From contig DASXGN010000038.1 of the NCBI GenBank assembly GCA_036489025.1, positions 186,001-250,000 of the forward strand: 64,000 nucleotides of DNA. Reading direction: 5' to 3'. Each line of letters starts with the position of its first letter. The stretch's first letter is position 1. Shown here piece by piece: positions 46,210 through 55,045 of the stretch. Origin of the DNA: Dryocola sp036489025 (GTDB lineage: Bacteria; Pseudomonadota; Gammaproteobacteria; Enterobacterales; Enterobacteriaceae). Made by a program: the position numbers and the translations under genes. The notes under the pieces are model-generated. The model ran no database searches. It was not told the DNA's origin and was given only the letters and a program-made list of their open reading frames with translations.

Positions 46210-47221
46210 TCTTGTCCTTCAGCGTTTTGATATACACCTGCACCGCCTGATTGTGGCTGGCAAGGTTGGTGTTAAAGGTGTGCCCGCCTTTGCCGTCGGC
46301 CACAAAATAGAGATAAGGCGTTTTTGCCGGATGTGCCGCCGCGTTTAATGATGCGGCAGAAGGGATAGCGATTGGCCCAGGCGGCATGCCGCTTATCACG
46401 TATGTATTGTAAGGCGTTGGCGTTTCGAGATCTTTGCGCGACAGCTTACCATTATAGTTGTCACCCATACCGTAAATCACCGTCGGATCCGTTTGTAAAC
46501 GCATGCCCATTCGCAGACGGTTGATAAACACCGAAGAAACGCGATCGCGTTCGCTCGCCACGGCCGTTTCTTTCTCCACGATAGACGCCATGGTAACGAG
46601 GTCATTTTGCGTTTTGTAAGGCAGGCCTTCTGCTTTGCCGTCCCACGCTTCCTGCACGGCTTTTTTCATGCGCTCGTGGGCGCGCTTTAGCAGCGTGACG
46701 TCGGTGGTGTTAGCGGTGTAGAGCCAGGTATCCGGGAAAAACCAGCCCTCTGCCCAGTCCGGATGCTCAAGCTTCAGCACTTCGGCCACGGTGGCATAGC
46801 TGTCATCCTTAAGGGTATGTTTGATCCAGGGCGCTTCGCGCAGCTGCTGTAGCCAGTCGCTCAGGCGCATACCTTCGACAAAACGAATGGGGAACTGCGC
46901 TTCTTTGCCGCTGGCGAGCAGTTTTAGCATCTCGCGAACGGTCATTTGCGGGGTAAAACGATAGGTGCCCGCCTTGAAATTCGCCAGCTCAGGTTTGACC
47001 TTCAGCAGCCACTGGAAGACGCGCGGGCGGGAAATGAGCTTCTCTTCATAAAGCTGTTTACCCAGCGCCAGGCGGCCCGTGCCGGCCTTCAGGGTGAAGA
47101 TTGTTTCTTCTTTGATCGGCAGTGGCGTATTCGCCAGCTGGCGAACCTTCCACATGCCCACGCCTGCGGCAATGCCCAGAATAATCGCTAACAGCACAAA
47201 GAAACCCAGTATCTTTTTCAT
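46199..47221 (-). CDS. mltG: Endolytic murein transglycosylase MltG (YceG)
   Basis: Inner-membrane lytic transglycosylase that cuts nascent glycan strands. It is 340 aa from the ATG at 47221 (MKKILGFFVLL), equal to E. coli; an upstream in-frame GTG inside the pabC end is rejected. One N-terminal transmembrane helix is followed by a LysM-like subdomain and the YceG catalytic domain with E218 in MASIVEKETA. Confidence 0.95.
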   Translation of the reverse strand: MKKILGFFVLLAIILGIAAGVGMWKVRQLANTPLPIKEETIFTLKAGTGRLALGKQLYEEKLISRPRVFQWLLKVKPELANFKAGTYRFTPQMTVREMLKLLASGKEAQFPIRFVEGMRLSDWLQQLREAPWIKHTLKDDSYATVAEVLKLEHPDWAEGWFFPDTWLYTANTTDVTLLKRAHERMKKAVQEAWDGKAEGLPYKTQNDLVTMASIVEKETAVASERDRVSSVFINRLRMGMRLQTDPTVIYGMGDNYNGKLSRKDLETPTPYNTYVISGMPPGPIAIPSAASLNAAAHPAKTPYLYFVADGKGGHTFNTNLASHNQAVQVYIKTLKDKNGQ

Positions 47222-47231
47222 CGGTAATCTT

Positions 47232-48032
47232 TTACTCACAAAGTGGCGCTAAAAATTGATAAAGCACGCGCGAATCGTAATGCCAGGCTTCTGCCTGCCT
47301 GACCGGTACCACCGGCATCAGGGCGTTGCAGATAACGATCTCATCAGCACTTTCGAGAATATCTACCCTCTCCCGCACCTCCTGAACCTGCCAGCCCGCA
47401 TCGGCAAGGCAGGTCAGAATATGCTGCCGCATGGTGCCGTTGACGCCCGCCCGATCGACATACGGGGTAAACACGCTTCCCCCTCTGCGCCAGAATAAAT
47501 TAGCCGCACAGCATTCCGTAAGCCACCCGTCGCTGTCAAGAACCAGCGCCTCCTGGGCTGACGTCTGTTCAAGATGCGTACGGATGAGGACCTGTTCAAG
47601 GCGATTGAGGTGTTTAATGCCCGCCAGATGCGGATTAACTCCGAGGCAAACCGGGCTCAGCGCAAGGGCAACCCCGTGGGTTTTCCAGTCGTCATAAAAT
47701 GTGGGATAAGGAGAAAGACTGATTATGCGTGTCGGCTGACGGCAGTTTGCTGCGCTGTAGCCTCTGCCGCCGCTACCCCGGCTGATAATGACTTTAAGGA
47801 CAGCGCGCTTTTCACCTGCGGCTAGCTGTCTGCATTCATCTTCAAGCAGTTGCCATTCGCTAAAAGGGATTTGCAGCGTTTCGCAGGCCAGCTGCAAACG
47901 GCGAATATGCCGGGCGATAAATTTAACGCCGCCATTGAGAATCGCCGCGGTGGTGAAACATCCATCACCAAACTGAACCGCTCGATCGTTTACCGCCAGC
48001 GTCGTCTGCCACTGCCCGTTGATTAGGTACAT
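47232..48032 (-). CDS. pabC: Aminodeoxychorismate lyase PabC
   Basis: PLP enzyme that releases p-aminobenzoate for folate synthesis, 266 aa (269 in E. coli). Fold-type IV motifs are visible: NDRAVQFGDGCFTT near the N-terminus, the PLP lysine in LAGIKHLNRLEQVL near residue 140, and ECCAANLFWR. In E. coli pabC lies between fabF and mltG, as here. Confidence 0.95.
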   Translation of the reverse strand: MYLINGQWQTTLAVNDRAVQFGDGCFTTAAILNGGVKFIARHIRRLQLACETLQIPFSEWQLLEDECRQLAAGEKRAVLKVIISRGSGGRGYSAANCRQPTRIISLSPYPTFYDDWKTHGVALALSPVCLGVNPHLAGIKHLNRLEQVLIRTHLEQTSAQEALVLDSDGWLTECCAANLFWRRGGSVFTPYVDRAGVNGTMRQHILTCLADAGWQVQEVRERVDILESADEIVICNALMPVVPVRQAEAWHYDSRVLYQFLAPLCE

Positions 48033-48121
48033 AACTGCTCCTCAATATCCGAGGCGATAAGAGTGCCAGCGCGGGGAAAAAGCAGCAAGGGGGGAAATCT
48101 GAAGCACTGCCGGGGAAACAA

Positions 48122-48145
48122 ACCGGGTCCGCAGGCGAACCCGGT
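48122..48145 (-). terminator. Terminator after fabF
   Basis: ACCGGGT pairs with ACCCGGT around a ten-base loop; on the minus strand TTTGTTT follows. It ends the fab cluster before pabC. Confidence 0.65.
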
Positions 48146-48157
48146 CTGTCGACGGTT

Positions 48158-49399
48158 TTAGACCTTTTTAAAGATCAAAGAACCGTTGGTACCACCAAAT
48201 CCGAAGGAGTTACACAGCGTGTATTCCAGACCTGAAACCTGGCGTGCGGTATGTGGCACAAAGTCCAGATCGCAGCCAACGTCAGGGTTGTCGAGGTTGA
48301 TAGTTGGCGGCACGGCCTGATCGCGCAGCGCCAGGATGGAGTAGATGGACTCTACTGCCCCTGCAGCACCTAACAGATGACCGGTCATAGATTTGGTCGA
48401 GCTCACCATTACGCGGCTTGCATCAGCACCAAAAATGGTTTTCACCGCCTGAGTTTCGGCTTTATCACCGGCCGGCGTGGAAGTGCCGTGCGCGTTGATA
48501 TAGCCAATTTGTCCTGGGGTCAAGCCTGCATCACGCAGGGCGTTTTCCATCGCCAGAGCCGCTCCTGCACCGTTTTCCGGTGGAGAAGTCATGTGGTAAG
48601 CATCGCTGCTCATCCCAAAACCAACGACTTCAGCGTAGATTTTGGCACCACGTTTTTTCGCGTGTTCGTACTCTTCGAGCATGATCACACCGGCACCGTC
48701 ACCCAGCACGAAACCGTCGCGGTCTTTATCCCACGGGCGGCTGGCAGCCTGCGGATTATCGTTGCGGGTGGAGAGCGCACGCGCTGCACCAAAACCACCG
48801 ATACCCAGCGGCGTACTGCCTTTCTCTGCCCCACCGGCTAACATAGCGTCAGCATCGTTATAGGCGATAATACGCGCGGCCTGACCGATGTTATGCACGC
48901 CAGTGGTGCAAGCCGTGGAGATAGCGATGCTCGGGCCTTTCATGCCGTACATAATCGTCAGGTGGCCTGAGATCATGTTAACAATGGTGGACGGTACGAA
49001 GAACGGGCTGATTTTGCGCGGGCCACCGTTAACCAGAGAAGTATGGTTCTCTTCGATAAGGCCTAAACCGCCGATTCCGGAACCGACTGCGGCGCCGATA
49101 CGGTGAGCGTTCTCGTCCGTAATTTCCAGACCAGAATCCAGCATGGCCTGGCAGCCAGCTACAACTCCATATTGAATGAAGGCATCCATCTTGCGCTGTT
49201 CTTTGCGCGAGATAATGTCATCACAGTTAAAATCCTTTACTAAGCCAGCAAATTTCGTTGCATAGGCGGTAGTATCGAAATGGTCGATCGGGCTGATGCC
49301 ACTCTGACCGGCAAGGAGAGCACTCCAGGTAGACTCTACGGTATTGCCGACAGGAGACAACATGCCCAGTCCGGTCACAACTACACGACGCTTAGACAC
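48158..49399 (-). CDS. fabF: Beta-ketoacyl-ACP synthase II FabF
   Basis: Elongating condensing enzyme of type II fatty-acid synthesis, 413 aa. The nucleophile C164 is in ISTACTTG, and the histidines are in NAHGTSTPAGD and TKSMTGHLLGAAG. The start codon is GTG, as in E. coli, preceded by a GAGG-type ribosome site. Last gene of the plsX-fab cluster. Confidence 0.97.
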   Translation of the reverse strand: MSKRRVVVTGLGMLSPVGNTVESTWSALLAGQSGISPIDHFDTTAYATKFAGLVKDFNCDDIISRKEQRKMDAFIQYGVVAGCQAMLDSGLEITDENAHRIGAAVGSGIGGLGLIEENHTSLVNGGPRKISPFFVPSTIVNMISGHLTIMYGMKGPSIAISTACTTGVHNIGQAARIIAYNDADAMLAGGAEKGSTPLGIGGFGAARALSTRNDNPQAASRPWDKDRDGFVLGDGAGVIMLEEYEHAKKRGAKIYAEVVGFGMSSDAYHMTSPPENGAGAALAMENALRDAGLTPGQIGYINAHGTSTPAGDKAETQAVKTIFGADASRVMVSSTKSMTGHLLGAAGAVESIYSILALRDQAVPPTINLDNPDVGCDLDFVPHTARQVSGLEYTLCNSFGFGGTNGSLIFKKV

Positions 49400-49454
49400 G
49401 TTTGTCCTCCAGGGAGGGAAAAAATAAGACTTGTGGGACTATTCAGATAAAACT

Positions 49455-49476
49455 CAGGCGGTCGAATGACCGCCTG
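49455..49476 (-). terminator. Stem-loop between acpP and fabF
   Basis: CAGGCGGTC pairs perfectly with GACCGCCTG around GAAT, 12 bases past the acpP stop. With no T tract it probably works as an attenuator or processing/3'-stability element, which could help acpP mRNA exceed fabF mRNA. Confidence 0.6.
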
Positions 49477-49487
49477 GAGATGTTCAC

Positions 49488-49724
49488 TTACGCCTGGTGG
49501 CCGTTGATATAATCAATGGCAGCCTGAACGGTAGTGATTTTCTCAGCTTCTTCGTCCGGAATCTCAGTATCAAACTCTTCTTCCAGAGCCATTACCAGCT
49601 CAACGGTGTCAAGAGAATCAGCGCCCAGGTCCTCAACGAAGGAAGCGGTGTTCACTACTTCTTCTTGCTTAACGCCCAGTTGTTCGCCAATGATTTTCTT
49701 AACGCGTTCTTCGATAGTGCTCAT
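49488..49724 (-). CDS. acpP: Acyl carrier protein
   Basis: A 78-aa acidic carrier of growing acyl chains. The phosphopantetheine attachment serine is S37 in LGADSLDTVELVM. Almost identical to E. coli AcpP. The start MSTIEERVKK is certain; frames upstream are untranslated leader. Confidence 0.98.
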   Translation of the reverse strand: MSTIEERVKKIIGEQLGVKQEEVVNTASFVEDLGADSLDTVELVMALEEEFDTEIPDEEAEKITTVQAAIDYINGHQA

Positions 49725-49769
49725 ACTCTTAAATTTCCTATCAAAACTCGCTTTCGCGATGGTTTTCGT

Positions 49770-49797
49770 AGTGTATAAAATGTTGAAAAAGATGCAA
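49770..49797 (-). promoter_or_regulatory. acpP promoter
   Basis: On the minus strand TTGCAT, a 16-base spacer and TACACT lie 46 bases before the acpP ATG. The downstream leader contains a GAAA-capped hairpin (TCGC-GAAA-GCGA). The sequence around it is near-identical to the E. coli acpP promoter and leader, in line with separate high-level expression of acpP. Confidence 0.65.
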
Positions 49798-49878
49798 CTA
49801 AATCCCGGCAGGTTGTACCACGATTTTACGCTATTTTGCGGGCATTCGCCCAAATAACGCAAATAATTTTAATCGTGG

Positions 49879-50613
49879 TTAAACCATGTACATTCCGCCA
49901 TTGACGTGCAGGGTCTCACCAGAGATGTACCCGGCCTCGTCAGAGGCTAAAAATGCTACAGCGCTGGCGATTTCTTTTGCGTCACCTAAGCGACCCGCTG
50001 GAACCTGCGCCAGAATACCCGCACGCTGATCGTCAGAGAGCGCACGCGTCATGTCCGTTTCAATAAAACCCGGAGCAACAACGTTTACCGTAATACCGCG
50101 GGACGCAACTTCGCGCGCCAGCGATTTACTGAAACCAATCAGGCCTGCTTTCGCCGCAGCGTAGTTAGCCTGACCAGCATTTCCCATGGTACCAACCACA
50201 GAACCGATAGTGATAATACGACCATGACGCTTTTTCATCATAGCGCGCATTACCGCTTTTGACAGACGGAATACTGATGACAAGTTGGTTTCGATGATAT
50301 CGTTCCACTCGTCATCTTTCATGCGCATTAACAGGTTATCACGAGTGATACCGGCATTATTAACCAGAATATCCACTTCGCCAAACTCTGCGCGAATATT
50401 TCCTAAAACGGCTTCGATAGAAGCAGGATCGGTCACATTCAGCATAAAACCTTTGCCGTTAGCGCCTAAATAGTCGCTGATAGCCTGCGCACCGCTTTCG
50501 CTGGTCGCTGTCCCAATAACTTTTGCACCGCGAGCCACAAGGGTCTCCGCGATGGCACGGCCGATACCACGGCTAGCGCCGGTTACCAGCGCAACTTTTC
50601 CTTCAAAACTCAT
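49879..50613 (-). CDS. fabG: 3-oxoacyl-ACP reductase FabG
   Basis: NADPH-dependent short-chain dehydrogenase of fatty-acid elongation, 244 aa from MSFEGKVALVTG as in E. coli. The cofactor motif is TGASRGIG at 11-18, NNAG is near residue 86, the catalytic serine is in ITIGSVVG, and the Tyr-Lys pair is in NYAAAKAG. GAGGAAAACC precedes the ATG. Confidence 0.97.
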   Translation of the reverse strand: MSFEGKVALVTGASRGIGRAIAETLVARGAKVIGTATSESGAQAISDYLGANGKGFMLNVTDPASIEAVLGNIRAEFGEVDILVNNAGITRDNLLMRMKDDEWNDIIETNLSSVFRLSKAVMRAMMKKRHGRIITIGSVVGTMGNAGQANYAAAKAGLIGFSKSLAREVASRGITVNVVAPGFIETDMTRALSDDQRAGILAQVPAGRLGDAKEIASAVAFLASDEAGYISGETLHVNGGMYMV

Positions 50614-50626
50614 GGTTTTCCTCGTT

Positions 50627-51556
50627 TTATTGTTCAAGCGCCGCTGACAGCGTGGCAGGCTCGTTGATGGCCGATGCCGTCAGAGTGTCAACAATACGTT
50701 TGGTCAGCCCGGTCAGGACTTTACCAGGACCCACTTCCAGCAGCTGGGACACGCCCTGCGCTGCCATAAATTCTACGGACTTAGTCCACTGCACCGGACT
50801 GTAAAGCTGGCGCACCAACGCGCTGCGAATGGCTTCAGGCGTGGTTTCGCACTGCACATCAACGTTATTCACAACCGGGACGGTTGGCGCGTTGAATGCG
50901 ATGCCTTCCAGCGCCAGGGCAAGCTTATCGGCCGCAGGTTTCATTAAAGCGCAGTGAGAAGGTACGCTTACCGGCAAGGGAAGAGCACGTTTTGCACCCG
51001 CAGCTTTACAAGCTGCGCCTGCACGCTCAACCGCTTCTTTGTTGCCCGCAATCACCACCTGGCCCGGCGAGTTAAAGTTTACCGGTGAAACCACCTGGCC
51101 CTGAGCCGCTTCTTCGCAGGCTTGAGCAATCGAGGCGTCATCCAGACCGATGATAGCCGACATGGCGCCCGTGCCTTCCGGCACGGCTTCCTGCATCAGT
51201 TTGCCGCGCAGCTCAACCAGACGAATTGCATCGGCAAATTTAAGTACGCCTGCGCAAACCAGCGCAGAATATTCACCGAGGCTGTGACCGGCCATCAGAG
51301 CCGGAGTTTTGCCGCCCTTCTGCTGCCACACGCGGTAAATCGCCACCGAAGCGGCCAGCAATGCAGGCTGCGTCTGCCAGGTTTTGTTTAATTCTTCTGC
51401 CGGACCCTGCTGGGTTAATGCCCACAGGTCATAGCCCAGCGCGTCAGAAGCTTCACGGAAGGTTTCTTCCACGGCCGGGTTTTCCGCCGCTAAATCGGCC
51501 AGCATGCCAACGGTCTGGGAACCCTGTCCCGGGAAAACAAAAGCGAATTGAGTCAT
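50627..51556 (-). CDS. fabD: Malonyl-CoA:ACP transacylase FabD
   Basis: Loads malonate onto ACP. It is 309 aa from MTQFAFVFPGQGSQ, matching E. coli; the longer open frame is rejected. The catalytic S92 is in GHSLGEY and the partner histidine is in VPSHCALM near residue 201. Confidence 0.97.
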   Translation of the reverse strand: MTQFAFVFPGQGSQTVGMLADLAAENPAVEETFREASDALGYDLWALTQQGPAEELNKTWQTQPALLAASVAIYRVWQQKGGKTPALMAGHSLGEYSALVCAGVLKFADAIRLVELRGKLMQEAVPEGTGAMSAIIGLDDASIAQACEEAAQGQVVSPVNFNSPGQVVIAGNKEAVERAGAACKAAGAKRALPLPVSVPSHCALMKPAADKLALALEGIAFNAPTVPVVNNVDVQCETTPEAIRSALVRQLYSPVQWTKSVEFMAAQGVSQLLEVGPGKVLTGLTKRIVDTLTASAINEPATLSAALEQ

Positions 51557-51572
51557 TTTCTCATCCCTATCA

Positions 51573-52526
51573 TCAAAAACGAACCAGTGCTGAACCCCAG
51601 GTAAAGCCGCCGCCGAAAGCTTCGAGGAGTACCAGCTGACCACGCTTAATACGTCCATCACGGACGGCTTCGTCCAGTGCTGCTGGCACCGAGGCCGCGG
51701 AGGTATTCCCGTGTCTGTCGAGGGTTACCACGACGTTATCCATCGACATGCCAAGCTTTCTCGCCGTGGCACTGATGATACGCAGGTTCGCCTGGTGCGG
51801 AACCAACCAGTCAAGGTCAGATCGGTCAAGATTGTTAGCCGCCAGCGTCTCATCAACAATGTGAGCCAGCTCGGTTACTGCAACTTTGAATACTTCGTTG
51901 CCAGCCATGGTCAGGTGAATCGAGTTTTCTGGATGCACGCGATCGGCATTCGGCAGCGTTAACAGATCGCCGTAGCTCCCGTCCGCATGCAGATGGGTAG
52001 AAATGATGCCCTGCTCTTCAGAAGCACCGAGCACCACGGCACCTGCGCCGTCGCCAAAAATAATGATCGTGCCGCGATCGGTTGGATCGCAGGTGCGGGC
52101 CAGAACGTCCGCGCCAATCACCAGCGCATGTTTCACCGCGCCGGACTTCACGTACTGATCGGCAATGCTCAGGGCATAGGTAAAGCCTGCGCACGCGGCG
52201 GCCACGTCAAACGCCGGGCAGCCTTTAATACCCAGCATGGCCTGAATCTGACAGGCGGCGCTCGGGAAAGCGTGGGTGGATGACGTTGTCGCTACAACAA
52301 TCAGGCCAATTTGTTCTTTGTCGATACCGGCCATTTCCAGCGCGCGATTAGCGGCTGCAAAGCCCATCGTGGCTACGGTTTCTTCGGGACCGGCAATACG
52401 GCGTTCACGAATACCTGTACGGGTGACAATCCACTCGTCCGAAGTATCCACCATTTTTTCCAGGTCGGCGTTAGTCCGCACTTGTTCGGGCAGAAAGCTG
52501 CCCGTACCCATAATCTTCGTATACAT
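51573..52526 (-). CDS. fabH: Beta-ketoacyl-ACP synthase III FabH
   Basis: Initiates fatty-acid synthesis by condensing acetyl-CoA with malonyl-ACP, 317 aa. The nucleophile C112 is in DVAAACAGFTYAL, and the His and Asn of the triad are in VPHQANLRI and DRHGNTSAASVP. It lies six bases from plsX. Confidence 0.97.
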   Translation of the reverse strand: MYTKIMGTGSFLPEQVRTNADLEKMVDTSDEWIVTRTGIRERRIAGPEETVATMGFAAANRALEMAGIDKEQIGLIVVATTSSTHAFPSAACQIQAMLGIKGCPAFDVAAACAGFTYALSIADQYVKSGAVKHALVIGADVLARTCDPTDRGTIIIFGDGAGAVVLGASEEQGIISTHLHADGSYGDLLTLPNADRVHPENSIHLTMAGNEVFKVAVTELAHIVDETLAANNLDRSDLDWLVPHQANLRIISATARKLGMSMDNVVVTLDRHGNTSAASVPAALDEAVRDGRIKRGQLVLLEAFGGGFTWGSALVRF

Positions 52527-52532
52527 GTACGC

Positions 52533-53567
52533 TCAGTCACTCTTAGGTAATACAGATTCCAGGCGGGCAGCAATCCGGGTTGGAACTTGCCGCCGCACCG
52601 CCTGCACTGCCTGTTCAATCGCGACGGCAAACGCTCGCTGATTGGCAGCACCGTGACTCTTAATCACCGTGCCGCGCAATCCTAACAGACAGGCGCCATT
52701 ATACTGGTCGGGGTTGAGGTGACTGAATCGCCTGGTCAGATGCTTTTGTAACCAACGCTTCAATAAAATCAGCCACCACGCCCTTTTTTTCCCTTCGCCC
52801 TGAGATTTCAGCAGCGACAGGAACATTCTGACAACCCCCTCCATCGTCTTGAGTGTGACATTACCCACAAAGCCATCACACACAAGGACATCCGTTTTTC
52901 CGGTTAACAGTTCGTTGGCTTCAAGATAACCAATATAGTTGATAGCAGGCATTGTTTTTAATAATGCAGAGGCATCGCGAATACTGTCGAGGCCTTTTGT
53001 CTCTTCTTCACCAATGTTGAGCAGCGCAACGCGTGGATTCGCTACGCCAAGCACTTCTTCGGCCATGACGGAACCCATAATCGCAAACTGCACCAGCATA
53101 TTACTGTCACAATCTACATTCGCACCGAGATCCAGCACGACAGTTTTACCTTTTTGCTGATGAGGCAATACCGTCATCAACGCGGGACGCTCAATACCTT
53201 CGATGGGTTTTAGCAACAGCTTTGCCAGCCCCATCAGCGCACCGGTGTTTCCTGCGCTTACGCAAGCTTCCGCTCGCCCTTCTTTCACCAATTCAAGTGC
53301 CACTCGCATTGAAGATCCGCGGCTGTTGCGGATCGCCTGCGACGGTCTGGCATCACTGGCAATAACCGATTCCGCGGCAACAATTTGCAGACGCGAACGT
53401 TTTTCAAAATCAGCTTTGGCAAGTAATGGTGTGATGGTGTCGGGGCAGCCGACTAGCAGAAGATTTAGTTCGGAATTAGAGTCCAGTGCCTGCAATGCTG
53501 CAGGCACTGTCACGGAAGGACCGAAGTCCCCACCCATGGCATCTAACGCAAGGGTTAGACGTCTCAA
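52533..53567 (-). CDS. plsX: Phosphate acyltransferase PlsX
   Basis: Makes acyl-phosphate from acyl-ACP for phospholipid synthesis, 344 aa. Conserved segments are ALDAMGGDFGPSV, SAGNTGALMGLA and ANVDCDSNMLVQFA. The start is TTG at 53567 (MRRLTLALDAMGGD); the first ATG in frame would remove conserved residues. The C-terminus ends LESVLPKSD, about 12 residues shorter than E. coli PlsX, beyond the conserved core. Confidence 0.95.
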   Translation of the reverse strand: MRRLTLALDAMGGDFGPSVTVPAALQALDSNSELNLLLVGCPDTITPLLAKADFEKRSRLQIVAAESVIASDARPSQAIRNSRGSSMRVALELVKEGRAEACVSAGNTGALMGLAKLLLKPIEGIERPALMTVLPHQQKGKTVVLDLGANVDCDSNMLVQFAIMGSVMAEEVLGVANPRVALLNIGEEETKGLDSIRDASALLKTMPAINYIGYLEANELLTGKTDVLVCDGFVGNVTLKTMEGVVRMFLSLLKSQGEGKKRAWWLILLKRWLQKHLTRRFSHLNPDQYNGACLLGLRGTVIKSHGAANQRAFAVAIEQAVQAVRRQVPTRIAARLESVLPKSD

Positions 53568-53579
53568 GGTATCGTCAGA

Positions 53580-53750
53580 TTACTTAACGATAACCTTGCG
53601 GCCGCGGTAGTAACCGTCGGCGGTGATGTGGTGACGCAGATGAGTTTCGCCAGAAACTTTGTCCACGGACAGGGTGGCAGTGGTCAGCGCGTCATGGGAA
53701 CGACGCATGCCACGTTTGGAACGGGTTGGTTTATTCTGTTGTACGGCCAT
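53580..53750 (-). CDS. rpmF: 50S ribosomal protein L32
   Basis: A 56-aa basic ribosomal protein, MAVQQNKPTRSKRGMRRSHD at the N-terminus and HHITADGYYRGRKVIVK at the C-terminus. It is one residue shorter than E. coli L32 in the ALTTATLSVD region, where E. coli has ALTAVTSLSVD. It lies between yceD and plsX, the conserved arrangement that links ribosome and lipid synthesis. Confidence 0.97.
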   Translation of the reverse strand: MAVQQNKPTRSKRGMRRSHDALTTATLSVDKVSGETHLRHHITADGYYRGRKVIVK

Positions 53751-53766
53751 GGACCTTACTCCTCAA

Positions 53767-54288
53767 TTACTTACGCTTTAAACTGGCTAATACGGCAAAT
53801 GGGTTTGGTTTCTCCGCCTCTGCAGGCAGTTTGCCAAAGACCATGTCCGCCTCGGACACTTCACAGTGTTCAGAATCATGCACCGGAACCACTGGCAAGG
53901 AGAGGATGATTTCATCTTCAACCAAAGCCAGAAGATCGATTTCGCCAAATTCGTTAATCTGAACCGGCTCATACGCTTCCGGGAGTGCTTCAGCCTGCTC
54001 GTCTTTGACGATCGGGCTAAAACAATACTGTGTGTAGACCTGATGAGCAAACGGCTTCCCGCAACGCTGACATGCGAGTGTTACCGAGACCTTCGCATCA
54101 CCGGTTAAAACCGCGAGGCGTTGTTCATCGATAGCAAAACGCATATCGCATTCCACATCACTGTCTACACTGACTACAGAATCGGCGACGCGCTCTACCT
54201 GGACAGGTGTATACACACCGTGATAGTCAAGGCGTTTTTGAGCCGTACGAAGCAGATCGAGAGTCAGGGGTAATTTTACCTTTTGCAT
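53767..54288 (-). CDS. yceD: YceD (DUF177) protein, 23S rRNA accumulation factor
   Basis: A 173-aa acidic protein, the same length as E. coli YceD, a DUF177-family protein linked to 23S rRNA accumulation. It contains a CQRCGKPF cysteine pair near residue 76 and an acidic C-terminal half. First gene of the yceD-rpmF-plsX-fab series, divergent from maf-2 (yceF). Confidence 0.93.
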   Translation of the reverse strand: MQKVKLPLTLDLLRTAQKRLDYHGVYTPVQVERVADSVVSVDSDVECDMRFAIDEQRLAVLTGDAKVSVTLACQRCGKPFAHQVYTQYCFSPIVKDEQAEALPEAYEPVQINEFGEIDLLALVEDEIILSLPVVPVHDSEHCEVSEADMVFGKLPAEAEKPNPFAVLASLKRK

Positions 54289-54430
54289 AGGGCGCGCATA
54301 TTAACTTTGTAACGTCATAGAGTCAAAGAAAAAGGCCTCGAAACAGCGCCTTTCGCCATTTATTCGCACACATTGCGGTGACACAGTTTAAAATGCCTTT
54401 ATCCAATTCGCTATCTTTAATGAAAAAAAT

Positions 54431-55015
54431 ATGAAACCGATTGTGCTGGCCTCCACCTCCCCTTTCCGTCGTGCCCTGCTGGAAAAGCTTGGCTTGCCGT
54501 TTATCACCGCGTCACCTCAAACGGACGAGACTCCGAAGCCTGGCGAAACGGCGCGCGAGCTGGTTACCCGCCTTGCTCAGGCTAAGGCTCAAGCCCTACG
54601 CGCGAAATATCCTGCACATTTAATTATTGGTTCGGATCAGGTCTGCGTCCTGAATAATCAAATCACCGGCAAGCCCCACAGCGAAGAGAACGCCGTCCAG
54701 CAACTGCTGCTCGCCCGCGGCAGCATAGTGACTTTTTATACCGGACTTGCCCTCTATAACGCTGAGAATGGCCATCTGCAAACGACGTGCGAGCCTTTCG
54801 ACGTGCACTTCCGCCATCTGAGAGAGGAGGAAATCCGTCAGTACGTGCGTAAGGAGCAGCCGCTGCAGTGCGCCGGAAGCTTTAAAAGTGAAGGGTTAGG
54901 CATAACATTGTTTGAACGGCTGGAAGGGCGCGACCCAAATACGTTGATTGGGCTACCGCTGATTGCCCTTTGCGAAATGCTAATAAAGGAAGGCTGTAAC
55001 CCTCTCCTGGCCTAA
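54431..55015 (+). CDS. yceF: Maf-like nucleotide pyrophosphatase (YceF, 7-methyl-GTP)
   Basis: A 194-aa Maf-family house-cleaning pyrophosphatase; E. coli YceF hydrolyses 7-methyl-GTP. The family opening is IVLASTSPFRRALLEKLGLPF, the catalytic aspartate is in IIGSDQVCVL near residue 69, and GSFKSEGLGITLFERLEG is conserved. Confidence 0.94.
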   Translation: MKPIVLASTSPFRRALLEKLGLPFITASPQTDETPKPGETARELVTRLAQAKAQALRAKYPAHLIIGSDQVCVLNNQITGKPHSEENAVQQLLLARGSIVTFYTGLALYNAENGHLQTTCEPFDVHFRHLREEEIRQYVRKEQPLQCAGSFKSEGLGITLFERLEGRDPNTLIGLPLIALCEMLIKEGCNPLLA

Positions 55016-55040
55016 AAAAATGCTCCCGGTGTGGGAGCAT
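55013..55040 (-). terminator. Terminator after rluC (shared with yceF)
   Basis: ATGCTCCC pairs with GGGAGCAT around GGTGT; on the minus strand seven T residues follow. It starts only six bases past the rluC stop and also overlaps the yceF stop on the other strand. Confidence 0.85.
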
Positions 55041-55045
55041 AATTA

